A stretch of DNA of 64,000 nucleotides, taken from assembly GCF_014202695.1 (NCBI RefSeq), contig NZ_JACHHH010000010.1, positions 1-64,000 on the forward strand, written 5' to 3'. A model generated the notes under the pieces. That model was given only the letters and a program-made list of their open reading frames with translations. It ran no database searches and had not been told where the DNA came from. The position numbers and the translations under genes are program-made. Positions 16,917 through 25,951 of this stretch are shown here, piece by piece. How positions within the stretch are numbered: the stretch's first letter is position 1; each line of letters starts with the position of its first letter. The DNA is from Oribacterium sinus. GTDB lineage: Bacteria > Bacillota > Clostridia > Lachnospirales > Lachnospiraceae.

Positions 16917-18214
16917 AATATGATATTACCCTGGAACGGATAGCCAACTGTTATTATAACCTGGGACTGGAAAGAGCCAGACTTCGGGACTTAAGCGGTG
17001 CCGCAGAGCTGTTGAAGAAGGCCTTGCATTTTGATAAGTACCAAAGGGAAGCAAGAAATCTGTTGGGGCTTATTTTTTTTGAGATGGGAGAAGTGGCGGA
17101 TGCCTTGGTGCAATGGGTCATCAGCATGAATCTTTTGCCGGAGGATAATCCTGCGGATTATTTTTTGGAGCAGATTCAAAGAAAGCCGGCGATTTTGCGC
17201 ATTTGCTCTGATAATGTAAAGCGCTACAATCAAGCCTTGGACTATGCCCAGCATAATAACGAAGACTTAGCGGTTTTTCAGTTGAATCAGGTTATCGGAG
17301 ACAGCCCGAACTATGTGAAGGCCCACATTTTACTTTCTCTTCTCTATATGAGACGAAGCGAGTGGGTAAAGGCTGGAAAAAGTCTTTATCTGGTGCTGAA
17401 GATTGATAGAAACAATCCCAAGGCTCTCGTCCTTATGGACTATGTGAAGAAGAAGACCGGTAGAGCGGAGGTGGAGCAGAGTCGCCTTAGGAATGTTTTT
17501 TCCCATAGGAAAATGATGGATGACGATGTGATGATGCCTCAGGAGGTTAAGCAGATTTCTCCCTGGGCGGTTTCTGCCCTGCTCCTTTTGGGTGTGGTGA
17601 TTGCCCTTTTTGTATTCTATCTTTTGATGCTTCCGGCAGGAATCAGAAGAGCCAATAGCAAAAACAATCAGGAAATGATATCCTATACGGAAAAGCTGGA
17701 TGCGGCGAATCAGAAGATGGGAGATTTGTCTGCGGCCAATGCCGGTTTACAAAAAGAGTATGATGAAATGAAGGAGAAGCTGGATCGCTATGAGAATCAA
17801 AATGCTTCTTTTATGGCGCAATATCAGAGCCTTGTAGGGATTAACAATGCTCTTTCCACAGGGGATTTGACACAGGCGGCTCAGTTGTATACTGCCTTGG
17901 ATCAAAGCGCCATTACGGATGAAAGTCTGGTCTCCATGCTATCTTCCATTAAGTCCCAGATGGAGGGAAGTGTGTACCTGCGTTTGCAGGAATTGGGTAG
18001 CACTGCATGGAATGCAGGTCGTCTGGAGGAAGCTTTACAGGATTATACCTGGAGTGTAAAGATTCGAAGAGAAGCGGAGAACTTATTCCTGCTGGCAAGA
18101 ATACAGCAAACCATGGGCAATACTACGGAGGCGAATCAGAACTTTGACTCGGTGGTAGGGGAATTCCCAAGTTCGCCTTATGCGGAAAGGGCCAGACAGG
18201 CAAGGGGATATTGA
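16913..18214 (+). CDS. membrane-anchored TPR protein
   Basis: 433 residues. TPR units occupy about 10-185 (for example NLGLERARLRDLSGAAELLKKALHFD and NEDLAVFQLNQVIGDSPNYVKAH). One membrane helix is near 222-245 (WAVSALLLLGVVIALFVFYLL), then comes a coiled coil (about 255-300), and a second TPR block closes the protein (about 360-433). The N-terminal TPRs should face the cytosol and the C-terminal ones the outside. It likely scaffolds an envelope complex. It overlaps both the small gene before it and the membrane protein gene after it. Confidence 0.85.
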   Translation: MKYDITLERIANCYYNLGLERARLRDLSGAAELLKKALHFDKYQREARNLLGLIFFEMGEVADALVQWVISMNLLPEDNPADYFLEQIQRKPAILRICSDNVKRYNQALDYAQHNNEDLAVFQLNQVIGDSPNYVKAHILLSLLYMRRSEWVKAGKSLYLVLKIDRNNPKALVLMDYVKKKTGRAEVEQSRLRNVFSHRKMMDDDVMMPQEVKQISPWAVSALLLLGVVIALFVFYLLMLPAGIRRANSKNNQEMISYTEKLDAANQKMGDLSAANAGLQKEYDEMKEKLDRYENQNASFMAQYQSLVGINNALSTGDLTQAAQLYTALDQSAITDESLVSMLSSIKSQMEGSVYLRLQELGSTAWNAGRLEEALQDYTWSVKIRREAENLFLLARIQQTMGNTTEANQNFDSVVGEFPSSPYAERARQARGY

Positions 18215-18858
18215 TGTTGGATCAGAGGAAAATCATAGCCATGGTGCAGGTCGCCATGCTGGAAAAGGAAATAGGGCAGGAGGCCCTGGATACGGCCAAG
18301 TACTATAGGGAAGATTATATTTCCAATCGGGTACTGCGGGGAATCCTTCAATATACAGGAATTTTCTTCCTGCTTCTGTTTGCCTATTTTTTTATGGAAA
18401 TAGAAAACATTCTCCAAAAGCTGGATTTTCAATATATGATGGATTTGGGAAAACGAATTTCCCTTCTCTATTTCCTGGGCATGGTTTGTACCATTGTGCT
18501 TATTTCCATTGTGTCCTATTATTCCTATGAAAGAGCCTATGAAGACAGTTTACTTTATCGTGAACGCTTGGAGGATCTGCTTCTTTTGTCTACAGCAAAG
18601 AGAACGGAAAAGCTTAGAAAAAAGGAGGAGAAAGACACTATCGTTCAAAAAGCCAGAGAAGAGGCTCAGGAAGTGGTACTGCAAATGAAGAAAGAGGGAG
18701 CTAAACTGGATTTAGCGCCGCTTTATACAAGATCGGAAAGATTAGCTAAGCTTAGAAGGCTGAAGGACGGAGGAAAAGCTGTTCAGAAAAATGCTGCTCC
18801 CAAACAAAAGGGAGAAGAAGAGTGGCTGGATGATGAGGCGGATTGGTTGGACGAGTAA
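18214..18858 (+). CDS. membrane protein with two helices and a charged C-terminal tail, unknown
   Basis: 214 residues from the ATG that overlaps the TPR stop; AAGGGGAT precedes it. Two hydrophobic helices lie near 48-68 (YTGIFFLLLFAYFFM) and 88-110 (YFLGMVCTIVLISIVSYYS). A long Lys/Glu coiled coil follows (EKLRKKEEKDTIVQKAREEA), then an acidic end (WLDDEADWLDE). No family recognised. Its tight coupling to the TPR protein suggests that the two act together at the membrane. Confidence 0.75.
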   Translation: MLDQRKIIAMVQVAMLEKEIGQEALDTAKYYREDYISNRVLRGILQYTGIFFLLLFAYFFMEIENILQKLDFQYMMDLGKRISLLYFLGMVCTIVLISIVSYYSYERAYEDSLLYRERLEDLLLLSTAKRTEKLRKKEEKDTIVQKAREEAQEVVLQMKKEGAKLDLAPLYTRSERLAKLRRLKDGGKAVQKNAAPKQKGEEEWLDDEADWLDE

Positions 18859-18878
18859 GATAGGGAGAGAGTAGGAGT

Positions 18879-19787
18879 ATGAACGGTTTTCGACTTTTTA
18901 AAGAAAAATGTCAAAAAATATATGGACAGCAGGATTATTGGATGGTTCCTATCTTTCGTTCCTGCCTGGCCTTTCTTATCTTTTTTTCCTTAACCCGCCA
19001 TTTTTCCATGGTGGGAAAACTGGCGCATCCGATTTTTCTTTTGTTTTTTAGTTTGATATCCTTTTTTCTTCCCTTTTCGACTTTGCCTATACTTCTGGGC
19101 GTAATATTGATGTCCTATTTTTATCAGCAATCCCTTTTGCTCTTAATTGTTTCCGGGGGCATCTTTTTGTTCTTGTTTTTATTGCAAAGCAGTATCAGAG
19201 GAAAATATGCCATCCTCATTGCCTTGATGCCTTTTTGCTTTCTTTTGAAAATCCATTATTTTTTGCCGATTTTTGTAGGGCTCACTATGGGTTTTACGGC
19301 CTTTCTGCCTCTGGCTTTGGGATGCTTTTTATATTTTTTCCTGAGCTTTATTCAGCAGAATGAAAAGCTTTTTACGGCCTCTGCCGATCTTACGGAACAG
19401 TTGGAATCCTTGACGAAAACCCTGCTTCCCTTTTTTAAAGATAAGGAAATGATCCTTGTATTGGTTCTTTTTTCTGCTGTGGTAGTGACGGTTTATCTGC
19501 TGAGAAACGGAAGTTTTCAGTATTCCTGGCACATTGCCGTAACGGTGGGGCTGGTAATGGAGGCGTTGCTTTGGATATTGTATCCTTTACTTTCCTTGAA
19601 GATGAATTTCCTGATTAGTATTATTGCCTATTTCATTTCTGCCTTGCTGTCTGTATTCACCCTGTTTTTCTTCCATGATGTGGATTACCGGGGAACAAAG
19701 TTTTTGCAGATGGAAGATGATGACTACTACTATTTTGTAAAGGCTGTACCGAAGAATAAAGGAGAACATTTTCCTTCTTCGGATTAA
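18879..19787 (+). CDS. polytopic membrane protein, unknown, upstream of cdaA
   Basis: 302 residues with about eight hydrophobic segments in two blocks (30-165 and 200-270) separated by a soluble loop (QQNEKLFTASADLTEQLESLTK). It ends in an acidic tyrosine-rich tail (QMEDDDYYYFVKAVPK). I cannot assign a family. It is 20 bases after the previous gene and about 80 bases before cdaA, in the same orientation, so a link to envelope homeostasis is likely. Confidence 0.75.
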   Translation: MNGFRLFKEKCQKIYGQQDYWMVPIFRSCLAFLIFFSLTRHFSMVGKLAHPIFLLFFSLISFFLPFSTLPILLGVILMSYFYQQSLLLLIVSGGIFLFLFLLQSSIRGKYAILIALMPFCFLLKIHYFLPIFVGLTMGFTAFLPLALGCFLYFFLSFIQQNEKLFTASADLTEQLESLTKTLLPFFKDKEMILVLVLFSAVVVTVYLLRNGSFQYSWHIAVTVGLVMEALLWILYPLLSLKMNFLISIIAYFISALLSVFTLFFFHDVDYRGTKFLQMEDDDYYYFVKAVPKNKGEHFPSSD

Positions 19788-19866
19788 GAAATTTTCTCCA
19801 TAGAGAAAAGAGAATTTTTGTGTGAACTTGATCATTTGTTGCTACGAGGAGAAAGGAGTATCGGAA

Positions 19867-20706
19867 TTGGATTTCTTTACAAAGATTAAGGGGTGGGTAA
19901 GTTTACTTCCTGCGTTTAGTCTGTCAGGACTTGTAGAAATAGCAATTTTGGCAGGGATTATTTATGTCGTCCTTCTTTGGATTCAGAACACGAGAGCCTG
20001 GCAGTTACTGAAAGGAATTCTGGTGCTTCTTTTGTTTACGGCATTTGCCGTTTTCTTTCGTTTGAATACGATTGTTTGGTTAATTGAAAGAATTTCCACA
20101 GCGGCTATTATTGCAGCCGTTATCATTTTTCAACCGGAACTACGAAAGGCTTTGGAGCAATTAGGCTCTAAGAATCTTTTCGGGCAGTTCCAAAGGGAAG
20201 ATAGCAAAGGCAGCGTCAGAGTCAATGAAGAATTAATTTCCGCATGTCAGGAAATGTCAAGATACAAGACCGGTGCATTGATTGTTATTGAGCAAAACCA
20301 AAGTCTTAAAGAGGTGGAGGATACCGGAATTTATGTGGATGGTATTGTGACGGCGGCCTTACTCATTAATATTTTTGAAAAAAATACCCCCTTGCATGAC
20401 GGAGCGGTTGTGATTTCCGGAGACAGAGTGGTTTCCGCTACCTGTTATCTCCCCCTGTCCGATACCGGAATTTCCAAGGCCTATGGCACCAGACATAGGG
20501 CGGCGTTGGGAATTTCGGAAAGTACGGATGCCATCACTCTGGTAGTATCCGAGGAGACGGGACGAATCTCCGTAGCCTGTCAGGGAAAGCTTTTACATGT
20601 CAAAGAGGCAGGAGAATTAATACGTTATCTTCCGAAGCAAGAGCAGGAAGAGCAGAAGAAAACTTTATTTTCCCGCATTCTTCCCAGAAAAAAGGAGGAG
20701 AGATAA
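19867..20706 (+). CDS. cdaA: diadenylate cyclase CdaA (membrane c-di-AMP synthase)
   Basis: 280 residues from the TTG start I prefer: AAGGAG lies exactly 8 nt before it, and the length then matches CdaA of Bacillus (about 273). A GTG 45 bases upstream has no such site. Three N-terminal membrane helices (about 15-85) precede the DAC domain. The catalytic DGA is at about 178-180 (PLHDGAVV) and RHR at about 209-211 (GTRHRAA). The enzyme makes c-di-AMP from two ATP, controlling potassium and turgor. The regulator gene cdaR follows directly, as in other Firmicutes; glmM, usually third, is absent here. Confidence 0.95.
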   Translation: MDFFTKIKGWVSLLPAFSLSGLVEIAILAGIIYVVLLWIQNTRAWQLLKGILVLLLFTAFAVFFRLNTIVWLIERISTAAIIAAVIIFQPELRKALEQLGSKNLFGQFQREDSKGSVRVNEELISACQEMSRYKTGALIVIEQNQSLKEVEDTGIYVDGIVTAALLINIFEKNTPLHDGAVVISGDRVVSATCYLPLSDTGISKAYGTRHRAALGISESTDAITLVVSEETGRISVACQGKLLHVKEAGELIRYLPKQEQEEQKKTLFSRILPRKKEER

Positions 20707-21891
20707 ATGAAGTTTTTTAAAGAGAATCTTATATTAAAGCTGGTGAGTGTGGTTCTGGCTTTGCTGCTTTGGCTGATTGTTTTCAATGTGTCCAATCCGG
20801 AGCAAAAGGAAAGTAGAACCGTGGAATTACAAATTTTGAATCAGGATACCTTTTCCGCAGAGAATAAAACCTGGGAGGTGGATCGGAGTACGGTTACCGT
20901 TAGTTATACCGTGCGAAGCAATCTGGCTTCCTCTGTAAAGGCTTCCGATTTTAAGGCCTATATCGATTTAAGCGATTATTCTATTACAGGTTCCGTACCG
21001 GTCTATGTGGAGCTTGTCAATCAGGAAAATGCTTCCAGTATTTCGGATATCGTGGCCAGACCTTCCGTTGTTCATGTCAGCATAGAAGATTTACAAAAGA
21101 AAAAATTTGATTTACAGGTGCATCAACAGGGCAATGTGGCTGAGGGCTATACCGTTTCGTCCATTACTGTTGATCCTACCACCATTTATGTAAACGGTCC
21201 GGAGTCATCCGTGGGAAGAATTTCTTCTCTTGGGCTGGTGGTTAATGTGGATGGCATGAATCAAAATACCGATGGTACCGGAAAGATTGTTTTTTACGAT
21301 GCTAACGGAAAGATTATTCAAAATCTGCCGAATGTCAGCCTGTCTCAGGAGCAGGTGGATTATACGGTGGTGATTCACAAGAAGAAGGATCTTATTCTAT
21401 CCGCAACAACAGAAGGAAATGTTCAAAACGGTTATACGGTGGAGGAGCTTCAGATTTCTCCAAAAAGCATCAGTGTTTCCGGCAGTGAATCTGTTTTGGA
21501 TGGGATCAATCAGCTGACTCTTCCTGCCCTGGATGTATCCAATGCCAAGGAGGATGTGAGTGTAAGCTTGCGGCTTAAGGATTATTTGCCCAGCGGTTTG
21601 TCTCTTGCAGAGCCCAACAGTACAGTCTATATTCATGCCACTATCAAAAAGCTTCCGGAAAGCACAAAGGAAGAAGTGGAGCAGAATACCAAGGCAAGTA
21701 CTACGGAAGAGAGTACGGAGGGCACAACAGAAAGCAGCAAATCCTCGGAAAGCACGAAGACCACAGAGGAGGAAAACTCGGCGGAAACAAAGGGAAGCGG
21801 TAATGGAGATAGTAAAGGAAGCGGAGCGGATAGTGGAGAATCTACAGAAAACAAAGGGCCCAGCGCTGAACGGAAAGCAAAATCACAGTAG
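20707..21891 (+). CDS. cdaR: CdaR-like regulator with YbbR domains
   Basis: 394 residues. An N-terminal membrane anchor (LKLVSVVLALLLWLIVFNVS) is followed by about four extracellular YbbR repeats, recognisable from recurring units such as GYTVSSITVDPTTIYVNGPE and GYTVEELQISPKSISVSGSE. The last ~70 residues are Ser/Thr/Glu/Lys-rich and disordered. CdaR binds CdaA at the membrane and tunes its activity. The start directly abuts the cdaA stop. Confidence 0.92.
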   Translation: MKFFKENLILKLVSVVLALLLWLIVFNVSNPEQKESRTVELQILNQDTFSAENKTWEVDRSTVTVSYTVRSNLASSVKASDFKAYIDLSDYSITGSVPVYVELVNQENASSISDIVARPSVVHVSIEDLQKKKFDLQVHQQGNVAEGYTVSSITVDPTTIYVNGPESSVGRISSLGLVVNVDGMNQNTDGTGKIVFYDANGKIIQNLPNVSLSQEQVDYTVVIHKKKDLILSATTEGNVQNGYTVEELQISPKSISVSGSESVLDGINQLTLPALDVSNAKEDVSVSLRLKDYLPSGLSLAEPNSTVYIHATIKKLPESTKEEVEQNTKASTTEESTEGTTESSKSSESTKTTEEENSAETKGSGNGDSKGSGADSGESTENKGPSAERKAKSQ

Positions 21892-23257
21892 AAATAGTCT
21901 GTTTTTTGACCTTTGCTTATATACGGTATTGTATGGCATGGCATATCTTTTGAAGGAAAAGGGATATGCCGTGCTTTCCTTTTTCTGCTTTCTGATTTTG
22001 TCTCTTTATCTTTTTCTTCGAGAAAGAGAGAGAGAGGGAAGTAGTGTAACATTGTCCGGTCTTCTTGCTTTGGGATTACTTTTTGGAGAGGGGGTGGCTA
22101 CTTTACAGCTTAGCAAGCTTTCTTCTCCCTGGACCATTCATACCTGGCTGAGCTTTTATTTGGCTTACCTTTTATTCTATTTGGGCTATCACGGTAGAAC
22201 GTATTTATCTGAATTCGCGGCTTCTCGTTTTCTGAAAAATACAAAAATCTTCTCGGAAGAAGCAAAGAAGATGGATTTATCCGGGAAAGAATATCGGTGG
22301 AACTGTACAGAAGGACAATTTTTAAAGCTTTGTATTTTAGGACTTCTTTTGCTTTCTTATTTTTCTTTTGTGATAGAGGCATTGGCTCTTGGCTATATTC
22401 CTTTATTTACGGAGCATACCCCCCACGCATATTCTTATTTTCATTTAAAGGGACTCCATTATTTCACCACTCTTTTTGTGCTGGTTCCTATGCTTCTTCC
22501 TTTTTTATATCAAAAAGAGGGCAGCCTAAAGCTGTTTTCAGGCATCAGTTTATTTTTAGCTCTTCTTTTACCAATCCTTTTGGTTTCCCGTTTTCAGCTT
22601 CTGTTTTCCCTGTTTTTATTTGTGTTTTCTGCCTTGTATCAGGGCTTAAGGATTCGGAAAAGATATCTGCTTTTATTATTTCTTTTTTTGCTGTCTGCCT
22701 ATGTTTTTCTTACGATAGAGAGAGCCCATTCCGTTTCCTATCTTATGGGAATCTTTGAAATGAAAAATGATAAGCTTCCCATCTTTTTGGTACAGCCCTA
22801 TATGTACATTGCCAATAATTATGAGAATTTCAATTTGCTGACAAAAAACATAGAGGAACATTCCCATGGTTTTCGTATGGCCTATCCATTTTTAACCCTT
22901 TCCGGGGCGAAATTCTTTTTTGATTTTCCCTTGGCCTATCCGGTCTATTTAACCAAGGAGGAGCTGTCTACCTTGGGGATTCTGTACGATGCCTACTATG
23001 ATTTCGGACTTTTGGGCGTTATGCTTTTCTCTTTAATTTTGGGGCTGCTTTCTTCCTGGATTAAAGAGCTTTCAGGGAAAGAGAAAAATCCTTTTGGAGG
23101 CGCATTATATATCCAATTTGCTTTTTATTTTCTATTTTCCTTTTTTACAACCTGGTTTTCCAATGCCTCCAGCATTTTTTACTTTGCTGTGACGCTCGTA
23201 CTTGCAGTTCTATGGAAGGGCTTTGTTCATGAAAAAAATTCTGCTGTATCTATATAA
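21803..23257 (+). CDS. Wzy/O-antigen-polymerase-like membrane protein
   Basis: About 484 residues with ten or more membrane segments. The large loop region with YIPLFTEHTPHAYSYFHLKG and LHYFTTLFVLVPM matches the pattern of 'oligosaccharide repeat unit polymerases' as I know them. It should link or polymerise surface-polysaccharide units outside the membrane. I start it at an ATG inside the cdaR tail (MEIVKEAERIVENL); the frame is open further upstream, but there it only mirrors the low-complexity end of cdaR. The exact start is uncertain. It overlaps the next gene by 29 bases. Confidence 0.75.
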   Translation: MEIVKEAERIVENLQKTKGPALNGKQNHSRNSLFFDLCLYTVLYGMAYLLKEKGYAVLSFFCFLILSLYLFLREREREGSSVTLSGLLALGLLFGEGVATLQLSKLSSPWTIHTWLSFYLAYLLFYLGYHGRTYLSEFAASRFLKNTKIFSEEAKKMDLSGKEYRWNCTEGQFLKLCILGLLLLSYFSFVIEALALGYIPLFTEHTPHAYSYFHLKGLHYFTTLFVLVPMLLPFLYQKEGSLKLFSGISLFLALLLPILLVSRFQLLFSLFLFVFSALYQGLRIRKRYLLLLFLFLLSAYVFLTIERAHSVSYLMGIFEMKNDKLPIFLVQPYMYIANNYENFNLLTKNIEEHSHGFRMAYPFLTLSGAKFFFDFPLAYPVYLTKEELSTLGILYDAYYDFGLLGVMLFSLILGLLSSWIKELSGKEKNPFGGALYIQFAFYFLFSFFTTWFSNASSIFYFAVTLVLAVLWKGFVHEKNSAVSI

Positions 23258-24353
23258 AATGCTTTTTCCTTTGGGAGTATGTGTTTTCTTTCTGTATTTT
23301 CTCCCCAAGCTATTGTTCTTTTTTCTCCCCTTTACCCTGGGGGCGATAATTGCCTTTTGCTTAAATCCCCTGATTTCTTTTTTGCAAAAGAGCTTCCCGT
23401 TTTTAAAGAAAAAGCAAATATCCCTGGTGCTGACCTTAACTATTTTCGCTTTGTTTTTTTATCTTTGTTTTTGTCTTATGCAGTTGGGACTTCCCATGCT
23501 TAAGCAGCGCATTTCTCGTTTGCCTTTGGAGATTCAGGATTTAAAGCGTCAACTGGAGAAAATGATAGAGGAAAATTTGCCCTACTTTCCTCCATTCATC
23601 CAAAATCTACTGTCGGATCTTCCCGGTACTTTGGACGGTATAGGAAGAACCATGATGAATAAATGGACTTCTCCGGCCCTGCAATTTTCTCTGCAAGTGG
23701 TTAGCGGCTTGCCTGAGTTGTTTCTTTACCTGATTATTACTATACTGTCTGCTCTTTGTTTTTCTCAGGAAGGGGCAAAGCTGTTATCGATTCTGCATCG
23801 AAATATTCCGGAGCAGTTCAGAAAATATATGCAGCTTCTTAAGGAGGACGGAAAAAAGATTTTAAAGGGCTATGTTTGGGCGCAAATCCAAATCATGTTT
23901 TGTGTGTTTATTCTCTTAAGCGTCGGTTTTTCCTTATTGAGAGTGGAGCTTGCGATTCCTTTGGCTTTTTTAACCGCTTTTTTGGATGCCCTCCCTGTTT
24001 TTGGCGTGGGTTTTATTATGTGGCCCTGGATGGCTCTGATTTTATTAAAAGGAAAATTTTTATTCTTTTTAGCTCTCTTATTGATTTACATTCTAAGCCA
24101 GATGATTCGACAGATTTTGCAACCGAAGATTATTGGGGATGCAGTGGGCTTGCCCCCTTTACTGGCTCTGATTTTCCTGTTTTTAGGATATAAGCTTTAC
24201 GGGATTTCCGGAATGGTTTTAGCCCTGCCTGTTGGCATGCTGCTGGTACGTTTTTATCATTATGGAGCGTTTTCCGGATTTTTCTCTGCCGGAAAGACCC
24301 TTGGCAAAATGCTTTTAGACTATGCAGGTGTAAAAAAGGATGAGGAAGTGTAA
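23229..24353 (+). CDS. AI-2E/YtvI-family permease
   Basis: 374 residues from MKKILLYLYK. It has the family layout: two to three N-terminal helices, a long amphipathic region (about 85-150, RLPLEIQDLKRQLEKMIEEN), then five helices with FLDALPVFGVGFIMWPWM near 255 and a final QPKIIGDAVGLPPLLAL block. YtvI-like members are linked to sporulation in Bacillus, other AI-2E members to ion or signal transport; the role here is unknown. The start overlaps the polymerase gene, and the stop abuts rsmF. Confidence 0.85.
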   Translation: MKKILLYLYKMLFPLGVCVFFLYFLPKLLFFFLPFTLGAIIAFCLNPLISFLQKSFPFLKKKQISLVLTLTIFALFFYLCFCLMQLGLPMLKQRISRLPLEIQDLKRQLEKMIEENLPYFPPFIQNLLSDLPGTLDGIGRTMMNKWTSPALQFSLQVVSGLPELFLYLIITILSALCFSQEGAKLLSILHRNIPEQFRKYMQLLKEDGKKILKGYVWAQIQIMFCVFILLSVGFSLLRVELAIPLAFLTAFLDALPVFGVGFIMWPWMALILLKGKFLFFLALLLIYILSQMIRQILQPKIIGDAVGLPPLLALIFLFLGYKLYGISGMVLALPVGMLLVRFYHYGAFSGFFSAGKTLGKMLLDYAGVKKDEEV

Positions 24354-25838
24354 ATGAAGGAGAGCTGTCAGAAAAATCATATTTCATTGCCTGAGGAGTT
24401 TAGCGAAAGAATGAAAATCAGGCTGGGGCAGGAGTGGGAGGCTTTTTTAGAAGCCTGTTCTCTGCCTCCGAAGCGAGGGCTTCGGCTGAATTTACAGAAG
24501 GCGGAGGCTAATCCGGATTTTCCTTTAGAGAAATGGAAGGAAAATTGGAAGCTGGAAGAGTTAAAATCGGAAAGCTTAAAACTAGAAAATTCAAAGAACG
24601 AATACGGTCTCGCCTTGGCTAGAGAATACCTTTGTGATGAAGAGTATTTGCAAAGTATAGGGGTGCAAATCGGTCACGATGCCTACCATGAGGCGGGGCT
24701 TTATTATATTCAGGACCCTTCCGCCATGTCTGTGGTTCCTTATATGGAAATTCGCCCCTTTGACAGATGTCTGGATCTTTGTGCCAGTCCGGGAGGAAAG
24801 AGCTTGCAGATGGCAGACCGGCTTAAGACAGAGGAAGGCGGAATTCTTCTCTCAAACGAATTCATTATGGAAAGAGCTAAAAATCTTTCCAAAAATGTGG
24901 AACGTATGGGCTATAGCCATGTGGCGGTGAGCTCCTGCTCCGCTGAAGAGCTGGAAGCGCAATTTCCGGCATTCTTTTCCAGAATTTTGGTAGATGCACC
25001 TTGTTCCGGAGAAGGAATGTTTCGGAAAAATCCGGAGGCCATAGCGGATTGGTCTTTAGAGAAGGTTTCGCAATGTGCAGGTCTACAAAGAGATATTCTT
25101 GGTCATGCCCTGGGAATGCTTAGGGAAGGTGGGCTTTTGGCCTATTCCACCTGTACATTTTCCGAGGAGGAAAATGAAGAAATGCGGGAATGGATTTTAG
25201 AAAAGCATCCGGAGCTCAGATTTTTAGGAGAGAGGCATCTTTATTTTCATAACAGTGTGGGAGAGGGACAGTATTTTTCTCTTTTTCGGAAAGAGGGAAA
25301 GGATCTTGAGAGAGAGGATATGGATATTTCTAAGCTTTCCATGCTTTGGGAGAAGAAGGCTAAAAAATATTTTTATTATCCCTCTTCTTTAAAATGCTTT
25401 TTATCCCTGCCTTTGCTTCGAATCGGTATTGCGGTTTTGGAGGAAGGTAAGAAGAGCTGGGAATGGAGTCATAGCCTAAGCCACGCTATAGACCTTCCTA
25501 AATGGGGGGATGCTCTTACAAAGCTTCCTGAAAAATCGCCGGAGACCAAATTGCTTTACAGACTTTCCTTGTACGGAGAAGACAGAAGGGTAGAGGCCTA
25601 TCTCAATGGACAAGAAATAGCGGTGGAGAAAGAAGAGCTAGAGAATTTTCTTATGGCCGACAGAAAAGGAAACGTAAACAATAAAAAAAGCGATAAAGAA
25701 AGCGATAAAGAAGGCGATAAAAAAAGTGATAAAGGATTGGTTCTTTGTACTTGTGACGGACTTCCTTTGGGCTTTGGATATTACCGAAACGGACGACTAA
25801 GAAACCTCTATCCTAAGGGAATACGCTTTAAAAAATAG
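24354..25838 (+). CDS. RsmF-like rRNA m5C methyltransferase
   Basis: 494 residues. The SAM-binding core shows LDLCASPGGKS near residue 140, the PC motif DAPCSGEGMFRKNPEA near 221-236 and the catalytic-cysteine motif YSTCTFSEEEN near 264. The C-terminal domain (about 300-494) is the RsmF-type RNA-binding extension and ends with LPLGFGYYRNGRLRNLYPKG. It should methylate a cytosine in 16S rRNA with SAM. A run of four KSDK/ESDK/EGDK/KSDK units interrupts the C-terminal domain near 445-460. It is the last gene of the long operon that starts at 16.76 kb. Confidence 0.9.
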   Translation: MKESCQKNHISLPEEFSERMKIRLGQEWEAFLEACSLPPKRGLRLNLQKAEANPDFPLEKWKENWKLEELKSESLKLENSKNEYGLALAREYLCDEEYLQSIGVQIGHDAYHEAGLYYIQDPSAMSVVPYMEIRPFDRCLDLCASPGGKSLQMADRLKTEEGGILLSNEFIMERAKNLSKNVERMGYSHVAVSSCSAEELEAQFPAFFSRILVDAPCSGEGMFRKNPEAIADWSLEKVSQCAGLQRDILGHALGMLREGGLLAYSTCTFSEEENEEMREWILEKHPELRFLGERHLYFHNSVGEGQYFSLFRKEGKDLEREDMDISKLSMLWEKKAKKYFYYPSSLKCFLSLPLLRIGIAVLEEGKKSWEWSHSLSHAIDLPKWGDALTKLPEKSPETKLLYRLSLYGEDRRVEAYLNGQEIAVEKEELENFLMADRKGNVNNKKSDKESDKEGDKKSDKGLVLCTCDGLPLGFGYYRNGRLRNLYPKGIRFKK

Positions 25839-25871
25839 AAGCATATATTAAATGTTTGTTATTTCTTTGGC

Positions 25872-25900
25872 TTGAATTAGATTTTGCTATCGTTTACAAT
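25872..25900 (+). promoter_or_regulatory. promoter of the transcarboxylase/sodium pump operon
   Basis: TTGAAT and TACAAT with a 17-base spacer, about 50 bases before the first gene, which has a GGAGG site. Confidence 0.55.
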
Positions 25901-25951
25901 AAGCCATGTTAAAAGGGTAATTTGCCCTCAAAATAGAAATGGAGGAAGATT

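Noticed and set aside
21605-21802. 66-residue Arg/Lys-rich N-terminal extension of the Wzy-like polymerase
   Set aside because: It lies wholly inside the cdaR tail in another frame and mirrors its Ser/Thr/Glu repeats; a start within 21803 and later is more credible.
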